A DNA stretch of 64,000 nt from contig CAVVCQ010000005.1 of the NCBI GenBank assembly GCA_963746805.1, positions 434,001 to 498,000 on the forward strand. The letters are read 5' to 3'. Source of the DNA: DATHTC01 sp963746805. Its GTDB lineage: Bacteria; Actinomycetota; Thermoleophilia; Gaiellales; Gaiellaceae. Under the pieces are notes generated by a model, which saw nothing but the letters and a program-made list of their open reading frames with translations, ran no database searches and was not told the DNA's origin. Positions within the stretch are counted from its first letter, which is position 1; each line of letters opens with the position of its first letter. The translations under genes were made by a program, and so were the position numbers. This document shows positions 27,717 through 38,100 of this stretch, one piece after another.

Positions 27717-28502
27717 ATGCGAATCGCGCTGATCTCTGACATCCACGGGAATCTGATGGCGTTCGACGCGGTGCTCGCGGAGCTCTCCCACGAGCGGGTC
27801 GACGGCATCGTCTGCCTCGGCGACGTCGCCATCGGCCCGCAGCCGCGCGAGACGCTCGACCGGCTGCGGGAGCTCGGCTGCCCGGTCGTGATGGGGAACT
27901 GGGACCTCGCGATGCTCGACGGGATGCCGAAGGCCCATACCGAGATCGACCGGATGCTCGTCGAGATCGGCGCCTTCTGGACCGGCAGCCTGCGCGACCA
28001 CGACCGCGAGTTCATGCGCTCGTTCGTGCCGACCCTGACGCTCGAGCTCGAGCCGGGCATCTCGATGCTCGCCTTCCACGGCTCGCCGCGGAGCCCCGAC
28101 GACTTCATCTTCGCGACCACGCCCGACGAGGAGCTCGCGCTGATGCTCGGCACCGCGCGCGCACAGGTGCTCGTCGGCGGGCACTCGCACGTGCAGCTCT
28201 TCCGCCGGCTGCCCGGCTCCGTGCTCGTCAACCCGGGCAGCATCGGCCTCGCCTTCTGGAGCTGGTGGCCGCAGCCGGTGACGATCGCGCCGTGGTCCGA
28301 GTACGGGCTGATCGAGTGGAAGGACGGGACCCTCCGGGCCGACCTCCGCCGCGCGCCCTTCGACGTCGAGGCCTTCAAGAAGCTTTGCCTCGAGAGCGGC
28401 ATGCCGCACGCCGAGTGGTGGGTCGGATCGTGGAAGGACGCGCGGGCCGCGACCGCGCCGCTCGAGATCGCCGACATCGCCGGCGAGCGCCGGCCCTCCT
28501 AG
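27717..28502 (+). CDS. Metallophosphoesterase, YfcE/MJ0936-like
   Basis: A 261-residue calcineurin-fold phosphoesterase with all metal motifs in order: SDIHGN, CLGDVAIG, MGNWD, AFHGSP and GGHSHVQ. The C-terminus carries an extra segment with WVGSWKDARAATAPLE. These enzymes cleave phosphodiesters, and some act on cyclic nucleotides; the convergent neighbour is an adenylate cyclase, which makes a cNMP role tempting but unproven. It is spaced 1 base from the GH15 gene, so probably the same operon, and its stop overlaps the cyclase stop on the other strand. Confidence 0.85.
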   Translation: MRIALISDIHGNLMAFDAVLAELSHERVDGIVCLGDVAIGPQPRETLDRLRELGCPVVMGNWDLAMLDGMPKAHTEIDRMLVEIGAFWTGSLRDHDREFMRSFVPTLTLELEPGISMLAFHGSPRSPDDFIFATTPDEELALMLGTARAQVLVGGHSHVQLFRRLPGSVLVNPGSIGLAFWSWWPQPVTIAPWSEYGLIEWKDGTLRADLRRAPFDVEAFKKLCLESGMPHAEWWVGSWKDARAATAPLEIADIAGERRPS

Positions 28503-30468
28503 AGCGGGACGATCCCGGGCGGCGCCGCGGGCGCCTCGTCCGCGCGCGACGCCTCCGCGGGCACCTCGTCCGTGCGCGTCGCCTCCGCGGGCGCCGCCTC
28601 ACCGCGACCTGGACCTCCGCAGGCGCGTCGACCGGATCGGAGATCGACTCGAGCGAGAAGAGCGCGATCGTCCTCTGGCGCCCGCGGATCGCGAGGTCCT
28701 CGTAGAAGACGATGTCGTCCTCCGGCGGGTTCTGCATCAACACCTTCGTCGCCTCCGAGAAGAGGCACATGTGGCGCGTGCCCTTCGTCAGCCCCTCGAT
28801 CCGGGAGGCGGCGTTCACGGTGTCGCCGATGATCGTGTACTCCAGGCGCCGCTCGGAGCCGACGTTGCCGGCCACGAACGCGCCGCTGTGGATGCCGATG
28901 CCCATCCGGAAGCCGTCGCCGAGGCCCTGCTCCTGGAGGTACGCGTTGAAGCGCGGGAGCCGGGTCTCGATCATCTCCTTGGCCGTCGCGACCGCACGGT
29001 CGGCGTGGTCGGGCTGCTCGATCGGCGCGCCGAACACGGCCATGATCCCGTCGCCGGCGTAGGAGATGAGGGTGCCGCCGTTGCCGAGCACCGCCTCGGT
29101 CATCTCCTCGAGGTAGACGTTGACGACGTCGATCGCCTGGCTCGCCTCGATGTTCTCCGAGAAGCTGGTGAACCCGCGGAGGTCGGTGAACATCAGCGAG
29201 CCGACGACGTCCTCGCCGCCGAGTCGGAGGTCTCGGTCGGTGCGGGCGAGCACCTGGCTGACGACCTGCTCCGGGACGAAGCGCGAGAACACGTCGCGGA
29301 CGCGCTCCCGCTCGAACGCGGCGATCGAGTAGTGCGTCCCGACGGCACCGATCGTCGAGAGCAGGAGCGCGGCGAGCGGGTAGATGAACGGGAGCACCCA
29401 GCCCTGCTCGAACGCGGCCTGCGTTGCGACCGTGAACGCGACGCCGACGGTGGCCGCGAGCAGGATCGTCATGACGAACCGCAGCCGGAGGCTGGCCACC
29501 GGCGCGAGGAAGCCGAACGCGACGATCAGCGTGAGCACGAGCCACTCGGGCACCGACTGCAGCGGGTAGCCGTGCAGGACCGTCCAGATCGCGTTCGCCT
29601 GCAGCTCCGGCCCGGACATGAGCTGGTCACGCGCCGTCGGTGTCGGATGGACGTCGTGGAGCGACGGTGCCGACGAGCCGACGATCACGATCTTGCCGCG
29701 GAAGGCCGAGGCGGGGAGCGTCTTGTTCACGAGGTTGACGAACGAGACCGTGTCGATCGTCCCGGGCGGGCCGCGGAAGTCGATCCACGCGTCGCCCCCC
29801 TTCGGCGGCTGCAGCTGGTGGCCGAGCGCCGCCTCCGACGCCGCCACCGCGAACGTCTCGAGCTTTTCGACCTCGAACGGGATCCGCCGGATCACGCCGC
29901 CCTGGTCCGGCGGGAGCGCGGCGTTGGCGGCGCGCGCGTTGTACTGCCGCAGCACCTCCTCGCCTCCGAAGACGTTCGTGCGGCCCTCCTCGTCGACCTC
30001 CGTGGTGGCGAGGACGACGGAGCCCGCGCGGCCGACCGCCTCGATCAGGGCGACATCCTCGAGGTTCCGCGGATCGTTCGGGTCGTCCGGGTTGCCGCTC
30101 GGCTCGGTGAACTGCACGTCGTAGGCGATCCCACGCGCCCCTGCTTCGACCAGCCGGTCGATGGCGTTGGCGTGGTACGTGCGCGGCCAGCGCTCCCAGC
30201 GCGTGTTGAGGTCGTTGAACGTCTTCGCGTCGATGTCGACGACGATCACGTCGTCGGGGGCGGGCTGCAGGCCGCGGATCGAGAACCGCGCATCGAGGCT
30301 GTCGTTCTCGAAGCCGCGCATCAGGTTCGTCGCGTAGGCGACGAGCGCGAAGCCGGTCATCGCCATCCCGACGGCCAGGAAGAGCGCGACGCGCAGGCGC
30401 GCGCGGCTGGCAGGAACGGAACGGTCGCCGCGGCCCGAAAGGAAGCGGCCGAGCGCGGTCGCCCTCAC
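28499..30468 (-). CDS. CHASE2-domain adenylate/guanylate cyclase (late frameshift)
   Basis: A membrane class III nucleotide cyclase. One N-terminal helix leads to an extracytoplasmic CHASE2 sensor (residues ~45-310; VVDIDAKTFNDLNTRWERWP, GRAGSVVLATTEVDEEGR), three transmembrane helices (~320-405) and a cyclase domain with the metal aspartates in MFTDLRGFTSFSENI and AGDGIMAVFGAP, then GIGIHSGAFVAGNVG and IIGDTVNAASRIEGLTKGT. Near 28606 an indel shifts the frame into a short acidic Ala/Glu tail encoded by the 30-base tandem repeat. The sensed signal is unknown. Confidence 0.88.
28531..28590. repeat. Two tandem 30-base units in the cyclase tail
   Basis: Two adjacent 30-base units (28531-28560 and 28561-28590) differ at only three positions. 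They encode a repeated Ala/Glu/Asp/Arg-rich ten-residue motif at the C-terminus of the cyclase. Confidence 0.6.
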
Positions 30469-30490
30469 GGCGCGGCGGTGAAGGTCGGGG

Positions 30491-30574
30491 CTAGCGGCGG
30501 GTCGGGAACGCCCACACGAGCACGACGACGCTCGCGGCGATCAGGACGATTCCCATCATGAGCACGGTCGACAT
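30491..30574 (-). CDS. Single-pass membrane microprotein, 27 residues
   Basis: Starts MSTVLMMGIVLIAASVV and ends FPTRR: one hydrophobic helix with an Arg-Arg tail. It sits between gnd and the cyclase on the same strand. GGAG and AGG sequences lie 8-12 bases upstream of the ATG. Similar in style to the 26-residue frame at 14782-14862. No function can be given. Confidence 0.4.
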   Translation of the reverse strand: MSTVLMMGIVLIAASVVVLVWAFPTRR

Positions 30575-30673
30575 CTCGGACCTCGACTCCGGAGACTGGG
30601 CAGGGGCTACGGGTGCCCCGTCTATCGGCATCGAAACCTCCGTGCTCAAGGGCGACGTGCACTGCGAGGCCCC

Positions 30674-31573
30674 TCAACGCGGGTCGGGCGAGCTGGCGGC
30701 GGTCTCGACGGCCTTGATCGCGTGGCCACCGAACTGGTTCCGCAGCGCCGCGGCGACCTTCGCCGCGTAGTCGATCTCGCGGCGCGAGGCAAAGCGCGCG
30801 TACAGCGCCGCCGAGATCACCGGCGCCGGCACGTTCTCGTTGATCGCCTCGGCGATCGTCCAGCGCCCCTCGCCCGAGTCCTCGACGTAGCCCGCGATGT
30901 CGTCGAGGGCCGAGCCGTGCTCCCGGAACGCCTCGACCAGGAGCTCGAGGAGCCAGGAGCGCACGACGGAGCCGTAGCGCCAGATGCCCGCGACCTCGGC
31001 CAGGTCATATTCGTACTCGGAGTGCCGCATGATCTCGAACCCCTCCGCGTACGCCTGCATGAGGCCGTACTCGATCCCGTTGTGGACCATCTTCGCGAAG
31101 TGGCCGGCGCCCGACGGGCCGACGTGGGCATAGCCATCCTCCGGAGCGAGCGTCCTGAAGGCGGGCTCGACGAGCGCGACCGGCTCGGGCGCGCCGCCGA
31201 CCATGATGCAGTAGCCGACCTTCAGGCCCCAGATCCCGCCGGAGACACCGGCGTCGACGTAGTGGACGCCCCGCTCCGCGGCGGTGACGAAGCGGCGCTT
31301 CGTGTCGCGGAAGTTCGAGTTGCCGCCGTCCACGACCACGTCGCCGGACTCGACGAGGTCGAGGACCTCGGCGAGCGCCTCCTCGGTCGCGTCGCCCGCG
31401 GGGATCATCAGCCACACGACCCGCGGCGCCTCGAGCGAGCCGACGAGCTCGGCGAGCGACTGCACGTTCCCGCGCCCGGAGCGCGTGTACGTGACCACCT
31501 GGTGCCCGTCCTGCTCGAGGCGCAGCACCATGTTCGCGCCCATCCGCCCGAGCCCAACCATGCCGAGCTTCAT
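30674..31573 (-). CDS. gnd: 6-phosphogluconate dehydrogenase (decarboxylating), short form
   Basis: Converts 6-phosphogluconate to ribulose-5-phosphate with release of CO2 and NAD(P)H. The 299-residue length is that of the short, often NAD-preferring bacterial type. The dinucleotide motif MVGLGRMGANM opens the protein; DAGVSGGIWGLKVGYCIMVG and GPSGAGHFAKMVHNGIEYG contain the substrate and catalytic residues. GGAGG lies 8 bases before the ATG, with TAGGCT as a possible -10 further upstream. It is away from the pgi-zwf operon but completes the oxidative pentose phosphate route with it and rpiA. Confidence 0.9.
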   Translation of the reverse strand: MKLGMVGLGRMGANMVLRLEQDGHQVVTYTRSGRGNVQSLAELVGSLEAPRVVWLMIPAGDATEEALAEVLDLVESGDVVVDGGNSNFRDTKRRFVTAAERGVHYVDAGVSGGIWGLKVGYCIMVGGAPEPVALVEPAFRTLAPEDGYAHVGPSGAGHFAKMVHNGIEYGLMQAYAEGFEIMRHSEYEYDLAEVAGIWRYGSVVRSWLLELLVEAFREHGSALDDIAGYVEDSGEGRWTIAEAINENVPAPVISAALYARFASRREIDYAAKVAAALRNQFGGHAIKAVETAASSPDPR

Positions 31574-31602
31574 CCGCGATCCTCCATCGGGTTGTACAGA
31601 GC

Positions 31603-34600
31603 CTACCCCGGCGCGGGCGCCAGGTACTCGCCGCCGCCGTTGACGAACACCGTCTTGCGCTGCGTGAGATCTCTGACCTCGACCCGGCCGCGGACGACGC
31701 GGACGAGCGAGCCGTCGCACCGGTCGGCGGTGAGCCAGACCGTGCCGCGCACCGTCGCCGAGCTGTACCGGGCCTGCGTGCGGAACTTGCCGGTGCCGTC
31801 GCCCCAGAGCGAGCGGACGACCGTCGAGTTCTTCTTCCGCTTCGTCTTCTTCGGCTTGTCCTTGTCGACCGCGGAGACGCTCCGCGCGGAGCCGCAGACC
31901 GTCGCGAAGTTCCCGCCGGCGAGGCTCAGGAGCGTGAACGCGGTGCGCGAGTTCGCCTGCGTGACCGTGAACCGGCCGCTGTAGAAGGTCGCCGCGCCGC
32001 TCGTCGTCCGCAGCAGGAGCCGGCCGTTCCGGACGTCGACCGTGTCGCCGTTCCGGACCTGGGTGTCCTGCGTGACGGGCTGCCCGTTGATGAGCACGGT
32101 GCCCGTCGGGTCGCCGACGAAGCGCCCCGGCGTCGGCGCGGGCGGAGCCTGCGCGAGGTAGCGGTTGCCCGCGGGGACCAGGAGCAGCCGCCGCAGCGAG
32201 AAGTCGTAGACCTCGACCGTGCCCTCGTTCGACTGGATCAGCGAGCCGTCGCAGCGGTCCTCGGTCAGCCACGTCGTGCCGCGCACGGTGGCCGAGCTGT
32301 ACCGGGACTTCGTCTTGAAGCTGCCGGTGCCCTTGCCCCAGAGCCGGCGGACGGGCCGCTCGTCCGCGGCACGGCCGGCCGCGCGGCGCGCGGACTGGCA
32401 GATCGAGAAGTCGCCGCCGACGAGCTCGAACTGCGCGACGGTGCCGTCGAGCGTGTAGCGGAAGGCGCCGTCGTAGACGAGGAGGTTGCCGGACGTGCTC
32501 CGGATCTCCAGCGTCCCGCGCGTGGTGTCGACGACGTCGCCGACCTTGAGCGAGGCGCCGGTGAACGGCTGGCCGTTGACGAGCACCTGGCCCATCACGA
32601 CCCGCGCGTTCAGCTCCTGCGGGTTCGTGGGCGGCGGCAGGGGCGGGAGCGGCGGAGCCGTGGTCGTGGTCGTCGTGGTGGCGGAGCCGCCGCCACCACC
32701 GCCACCGCCGCCACCACCACCGCCGCCGCCACCGGAAGGCGGCGCGGGCGGCGTCGTGCCGGGCGTCCACGACGTGAACAGCCGATTGGACGTCTGCGTC
32801 AGGCCGGCGGAGTCGACGTACGACGCCTCGATCGCGTCGGTACCGGTGCCCGTGCCGGTGTAGGCGAAGGTCGCGACGCCGTTCGCGTCGGTCGTCGCCG
32901 TTCCCGTCGTCGTGACGTGCGGGCCCTCGATCACGCGGAACGTGACGACCTTCCCGGCCACAGGCGCTCCGCTCTCCCTCACGGTCGCGGTGACCATGCG
33001 GGTCGTCCCGGTCGCGGCAGGCGCGGTGTCGGTCGTGACGGTGACGTTGCTGATCACGACCAGCGCCCTCGCCGCGGGCCAGGATGTAGGGCGTGCCGAC
33101 CGTGCCGTCGGTCGCCGTGTAGGCGGTACCGACGTCCTTGGCGATCGCGAGCACCGAGAACGAGGTGGGCCAGGTCTGGAACGCTTCGTGCACCGAGCAG
33201 CCCCAGTTGGACATGTATGCGTCGTTGACGCCCGACAGGGCCGGGTGTTCGGCGACGATGTGCACGGCGCTGGCGCAGTCCACTCCCTGGACCGTGAAGG
33301 CCCCGAAGGGCTCGAGCAGCTGCACCGCGGTATTCGGCGCGACGCTGTCGTAGTAGCAGCTGAGCGAGATGTAGGCGCCCGTGCGGTCGGACGCGGCCGT
33401 GGCGAATCCGACGGCCCCGTTCGTGAAGTCGTTCCGTCCGTGGAAGATCGGGTCGGTCCCGTCGATGATCACGTTCCCGTCGATCGCCGCCGTCCAGACG
33501 GAGCGGTTCGCGATCGGCGCCGTGATCGTCGACAGGCTGCCGCAGGACGGGTCGCCGATGAGGATCGCGCGGTACGAGGCGAACTGCGCCGTCGTCATCG
33601 CCGCCCACTCGGTCGCGCTCTTGATGTCGTAGGTGTAGCCCGCGCTGTCGGCGGCGGCGCGCAGCCCGGCCGAGTTCGTCGGCGCGAAGATCAGGACCTT
33701 CTCGCCCGACGGAGCGTCGGAGACGGTCGTCGTCGCCGAGTCGCTGTCGTTCTCGGTGTTGGCGTCCCCGGACGCGTTGACCGTCGCCGTGTTGGTCTTC
33801 GCGCCGGTGGTGCTCGCCGTGACGTCGAAGGAGACGGTCTCGGAGTCGTCCGCGAAGACCGTGCCGACGACGCACGTGACGATGCCCTCGCTCGACCCGC
33901 ACTCGTCGTCCGAGCCCGCGAACGTGACGCCGGCGGGAAGGTCGTCCTCGACTTCGACGCCGTCGACGTCGGTGTCCCCGTCGTTGTCGACGCGGAGCGT
34001 GTACGTGAAGGTCCCGCCCGTGACGGCGGTCGCCGGTGCGCTCTTGTCCAGCGCGAGGTCGACGACCGCTCCCTCTTCGGAGACGATCGTCGTGGCGGAG
34101 TCGCTGTCCTGCAGGATCTCGCCGGTGTCGCGCTTCACCGTGACCGACGCGCTGTTGACGACCTCGACCGGTCGAGAGGGCGCGCACGCGGAATATGAGC
34201 TCGTAGGTGGTCGCAGGGCGACAGTGAGTCGCCAAGACACGTGACGACGCCACTCACCTCGTCGCAAGCGTCGCCCGAAGCGCCCACGAACTCGACGAAC
34301 TCGACGCCGTCGGGCAGCTCGTCCACGACGCGCATGTCGATCAGGTTGACGTTGCCCCCGTTGTGGACGTGCAGCGTGTACGGGAACTCCTCGCCGACCG
34401 TCGCCGACTCCGGCGCGCTCTTCACGATGCTGATCCTCGGGTCCACCGTCACCTGCGTCGACGCCGTTGCCGCCAGCGGCTCCTGGTCGGGTCGCTGCAG
34501 GAACGCGGTGTTCTCGATCGTCTTGATCTCGGTCGCGGTTGTGTTGATCGTCCACTCAGCCGAGGTTCCGGCCTCGAGCGACGGGATCGTGCAGTCGATG

Positions 34601-34998
34601 AACTGCGCCTCGCGGCTGCAGTACTCACCGGGATCGTCGAGCGACTCGAACTCTGCGGCGTCCGGCAGCTCGTCGGTCACCTGGACGTTGGTCGCCGCCT
34701 CGTCGCCGCCGTTCGTGACGGTGATGACGTACGGGATCGTCCCGCCGGGCCCTACGGTCGGCGGAGCGGTCTTCGCCAGCGTCAGGTCCGCAGCGAGGAG
34801 CGCGACCGCGCCACCTTCGCCGGCGGATGCCGACTCAGAGATGGACGATGGCGGCTCGGTGTCCGAGCCCTCCGATGAGGTCAGCAACGCCCCGGTCGCA
34901 GCGCCGCCGATCATGAGCGCCGCCACGAACCCTCCGACCATCACGGGCGCAAGCCGCGCCAGCCCGAACAGCCCGCTCCTCCGCCTTCCGTTGCGCAT
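31603..34998 (-). CDS. Large secreted multi-domain surface protein (frameshifts)
   Basis: About 1130 residues. A basic N-terminus and hydrophobic helix (LAPVMVGGFVAALMIGGAAT) form a signal or anchor. Three DUF11-like repeats follow (LTLAKTAPPTVGPGGTIPYV, ISIVKSAPESATVGEEFPYT, LALDKSAPATAVTGGTFTYT), then a ThuA/glutaminase-like region (KVLIFAPTNSAGLRAAADSA), an Ig-like (Big-type) domain, a Gly16/Thr7/Pro linker and two FecR-like domains sharing RYSSATVRGT-WLT-DRCDGSL. Indels near 33065 and 34160-34230 break the frame. GGGGAG precedes the ATG at 34998. Probably a cell-surface structural or adhesive protein; no sortase motif is seen. Confidence 0.7.
32686..32733. repeat. Trinucleotide tract encoding 16 glycines
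   Basis: Forty-eight bases of GCC/ACC triplets encode an unbroken run of 16 glycines on the minus strand, between the Ig-like and FecR-like parts of the surface protein. It is a likely site of length variation. Confidence 0.75.
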
Positions 34999-35066
34999 CC
35001 CGTCTCCCCACTCCCTGCCGCACGGCCCCCAGCCGGTCCGCCTGGGCACAAAGCGCGGACTGATCG

Positions 35067-35095
35067 AGGTTAGAACCGTTTGCGACGCAGTTCAA
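35067..35095 (-). promoter_or_regulatory. SigA-type promoter for the surface-protein gene
   Basis: Minus-strand TTGAAC (35090-35095), a 17-base spacer and TAACCT (35067-35072), 68 bases upstream of the ATG. This is the best -35/-10 pair in the window, and it belongs to a gene with a leader and a Shine-Dalgarno site. Confidence 0.5.
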
Positions 35096-35159
35096 TAGCT
35101 TTCGGAAACAGGACGCGTAGTTCGTGCGCGATCTTCCCCATTCGGGGAGGAACCTGCTC

Positions 35160-38100
35160 CTACGGGCGGAGCACGGCCCGACGGGGCCCGGCCACGAAGC
35201 CGGCCTCGACGAGGAGCGGCATCAGCGTGGTCTCCGCCACCGCCTCGCCGTCGAAGCGCTCGACCGCGAGGCGCTTCGCCCCGCCGCGCTTCACGTGCTC
35301 GACGAGCGCGGCGAGCGCGGGCCGCAGCCAGTCCTCGTCGGGGTCGCGGAGCGGGACGAGCGATCTGCCCCCGCGGTCGACGAAGAGGGCCGGCTCGCCG
35401 CCGAGCAGCACGACCTGTGCACCGGCGACGCGCGCGGCGCGGGCGCCGGCCCGCTTCGGCCAGGGCAAGGCGGCGCCGTAGGGCTGCGCCGGATCCGACG
35501 CGCCGAGCACCAGCGCCTCGAGGTCGTCCTCGTCCTCCCGCGGACGGAGCTCGCGCAGCCGCTCGACCGCGCCGGGAAGCGCGAACTGCGCTCCGCCGAG
35601 CCCCTCGACGAAGTAGCCGCGGCGGCAGATGCCGAGCGTCTCGAGCGCCTTCAGCTCGCCGTAGACCGCGCCGTAGCCGCCCGGAATCCCCTCCGCCCTG
35701 ACGGAGTCGCGGGTGATGATCCCGTGGCGCTCGAGCAGGAGCTCCGCGAGCGCGCGGCGATCCGGACTTTGTGGCTCTGAGCCACTTACTCCGAACAGCC
35801 GGTCGGCGACGGACCAGCGGCCCTGCGTCGCGGTGATCCCCGACGCCCGACGGCGGTCGAAGCGACGGCCGCGGCGGCGTTCCGGCTGCGGCACGCCGTA
35901 GCGGCGCGCCGCGCGCAGCGGCGTCCACGCGTCGTTCGTGACCTCGCCCGCCCAGACGAGCTCCCACAGCGCCGGCAGCGCGAGCTCCGCGTCGAGCTCC
36001 GTCCGGGCGAGCAGGTCGTACCAGAACTCGGCGCTCCGCCCGAGCGCGGCCCGGATCGCGTCGTGCGCCTCGCCCTCGGGCGCGGGCGCGCCTGCCGGCC
36101 GGCCGAGGGCTGTGGCGTCCTCGCGGAAGAAGAGCGCGACGCGATCGAGGCCGGCCCCGACCCACACGACCTCGCCCGAGGCGCAGAGCGCGTCGAGGTC
36201 GGTCGGCCGGTAACCGGGCACGCGTCGCGGCAGCACGTCGGTCTCCCAGAGCGAGACCGGGAGCGCGAGCGCCTGCAGCGGGACGAGCGCCTCGCGCAGG
36301 GTGGCGCGGCGGTCGATCCCGTGCCAGGCCGGAAGGAAGCGCCCGAGCGCGCGCTGCTCGGTCGGCTCGACCTCCTTGCGCAGGGCGGCGAGCGAGGCGC
36401 GCCGGAGCCGGCGGAGGACCTCGAGGTCGCACCACTCGCGCTCGGTGCCGCCGGGCCGGAGCTCGCCGCGGACGAGGCGGTCCTCGCGCTCGAGCTCACG
36501 CAGCACCGGCTCGACGTCGATGCCGTAGCGCGCGTTCGCCTCGGCGGTCGTGAACGGGCCACGCCCGCGGGCGAAGCGCGCCACGATCGCGGTCAGGGGC
36601 TGCTCGCTGCTCTCCAGGAACGCCTCGGGCAGGCCGCCGGGCGGCATGAAGCCGAGGGCGTCGCGGTACCGCGCCGCGTCCTCGGCGGCGATGATCGCGT
36701 CCGCGGCGCCGATCCGGAGGCGGAGTACGCGACGCTCGCGCAGCAGCGGCTCGGCCAGCCGCTCGTCGTACTCGCCGGCGAGCCGCTCTCCGCGCAGGCG
36801 CAGGAGATCGTGGAGGTCGTCGGGGCTGCGCGGGTCGCCGGCGAGCTGTGCCTCGACCTCGGCGAGCGCCGCAGCGTCGATCAGCTCACGCAGCTCCTCC
36901 TGTCCGAGGAGCTCGCGCAGCAGGTCGCGGTCGAGGGAGAGCGCCTGCGCGCGGCGCTCGGCCGGCGGCGTGTCGTCCTCGTACATGTACGTCGCGACGT
37001 AATCGAAGAGGAGCGAGGAGGAGAACGGCGAGGCGCTCGCGGTCTCGACGTCGACGACGTCGAGCTCCCGCGTGCGCAGACGGCGCAGCACGTCCTTCAG
37101 CGAGGGCAGGTCGAACACGTCCTGCAGGCACTCGCGGTAGGTCTCGAGGATGATCGGGAACGAGCCGTACTTCCGCGCCACCTGCAGCAGCGACTGCGCC
37201 TTCAGCCGCTGCTGCCACAGCGGCGTGCGTTCGCCGGGACGCCGCCGCGGGATGAGCAGCGCACGCGACGCGTTCTCGCGGAAGCGGGAGCCGAACAGGG
37301 CCGTCTGCCCCACCTCGGCGACGACCAGCTCCTCGAGCTCCTCCGGCTCGACCAGGACGTCCTCGGTCGGCGGCGGCGCGTCCGCGTCCGGGAAGTGGAG
37401 CGCGATCCCGTCGTCCGACCACAGCGCCTGCACCTCGAGGCCCGACGACTCGCGCAGCCGGGACTGGAGCGCCATCGCCCACGGTGCATGGACACGGCCG
37501 CCGAACGGCGTCAGGACGCAGAGCCGCCAGTCGCCGATCTCGTCGCGGAACCGCTCGATCACGACCGTGCGATCGGACGGCACCGCCCGCGTCGCCTCCT
37601 GCTGCTCGCGCAGGTAGGTGAGCAGGTTCCCCGCGGCGAGCGGGTCGAGCGCGTACTCGTCCGCGAGGCGCGCGCGGGCACGCTCGTCGGAGAGCGAGAC
37701 GAGCTCGCGCGATGCCCGCCCGATCGCAGCGCCGAGCTCGTACGGCCGGCCGACGCCCTCGCCTTTCCAGAACGGCACCGCGCCGGGGACGCCGGGAGCC
37801 GGGCGAGACGAGGACGCGGTCGCGGGTGATCTCCTCGATCCGCCACGTCGAGGCGCCGAGCATGAACGTCTGGCCCGCCCGCGCCTCGTAGACCATCTCC
37901 TCGTCGAGCTCGCCGACGCGGCCGCCGCCGTCGACGAGGTGCACGCCGAAGAGCCCCCGGTCGGGGATCGTGCCGGCGTTCGTGACCGCCAGCCGGCGAA
38001 CGCCCTCCCGCCCGCGCACGAGGCCGGCGGTGCGGTCCCAGACGATCCGAGGCCGCAGCTCGGCGAACTCGTCGGAGGGGTAGCGGCCGGCCAGCATGTC

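Noticed and set aside
30674..34555. A single 1293-residue protein fusing the surface protein and Gnd
   Set aside because: The fusion arises only because frameshifts let a shadow frame run on. Gnd has its own ATG, GGAGG site and full N-terminus.
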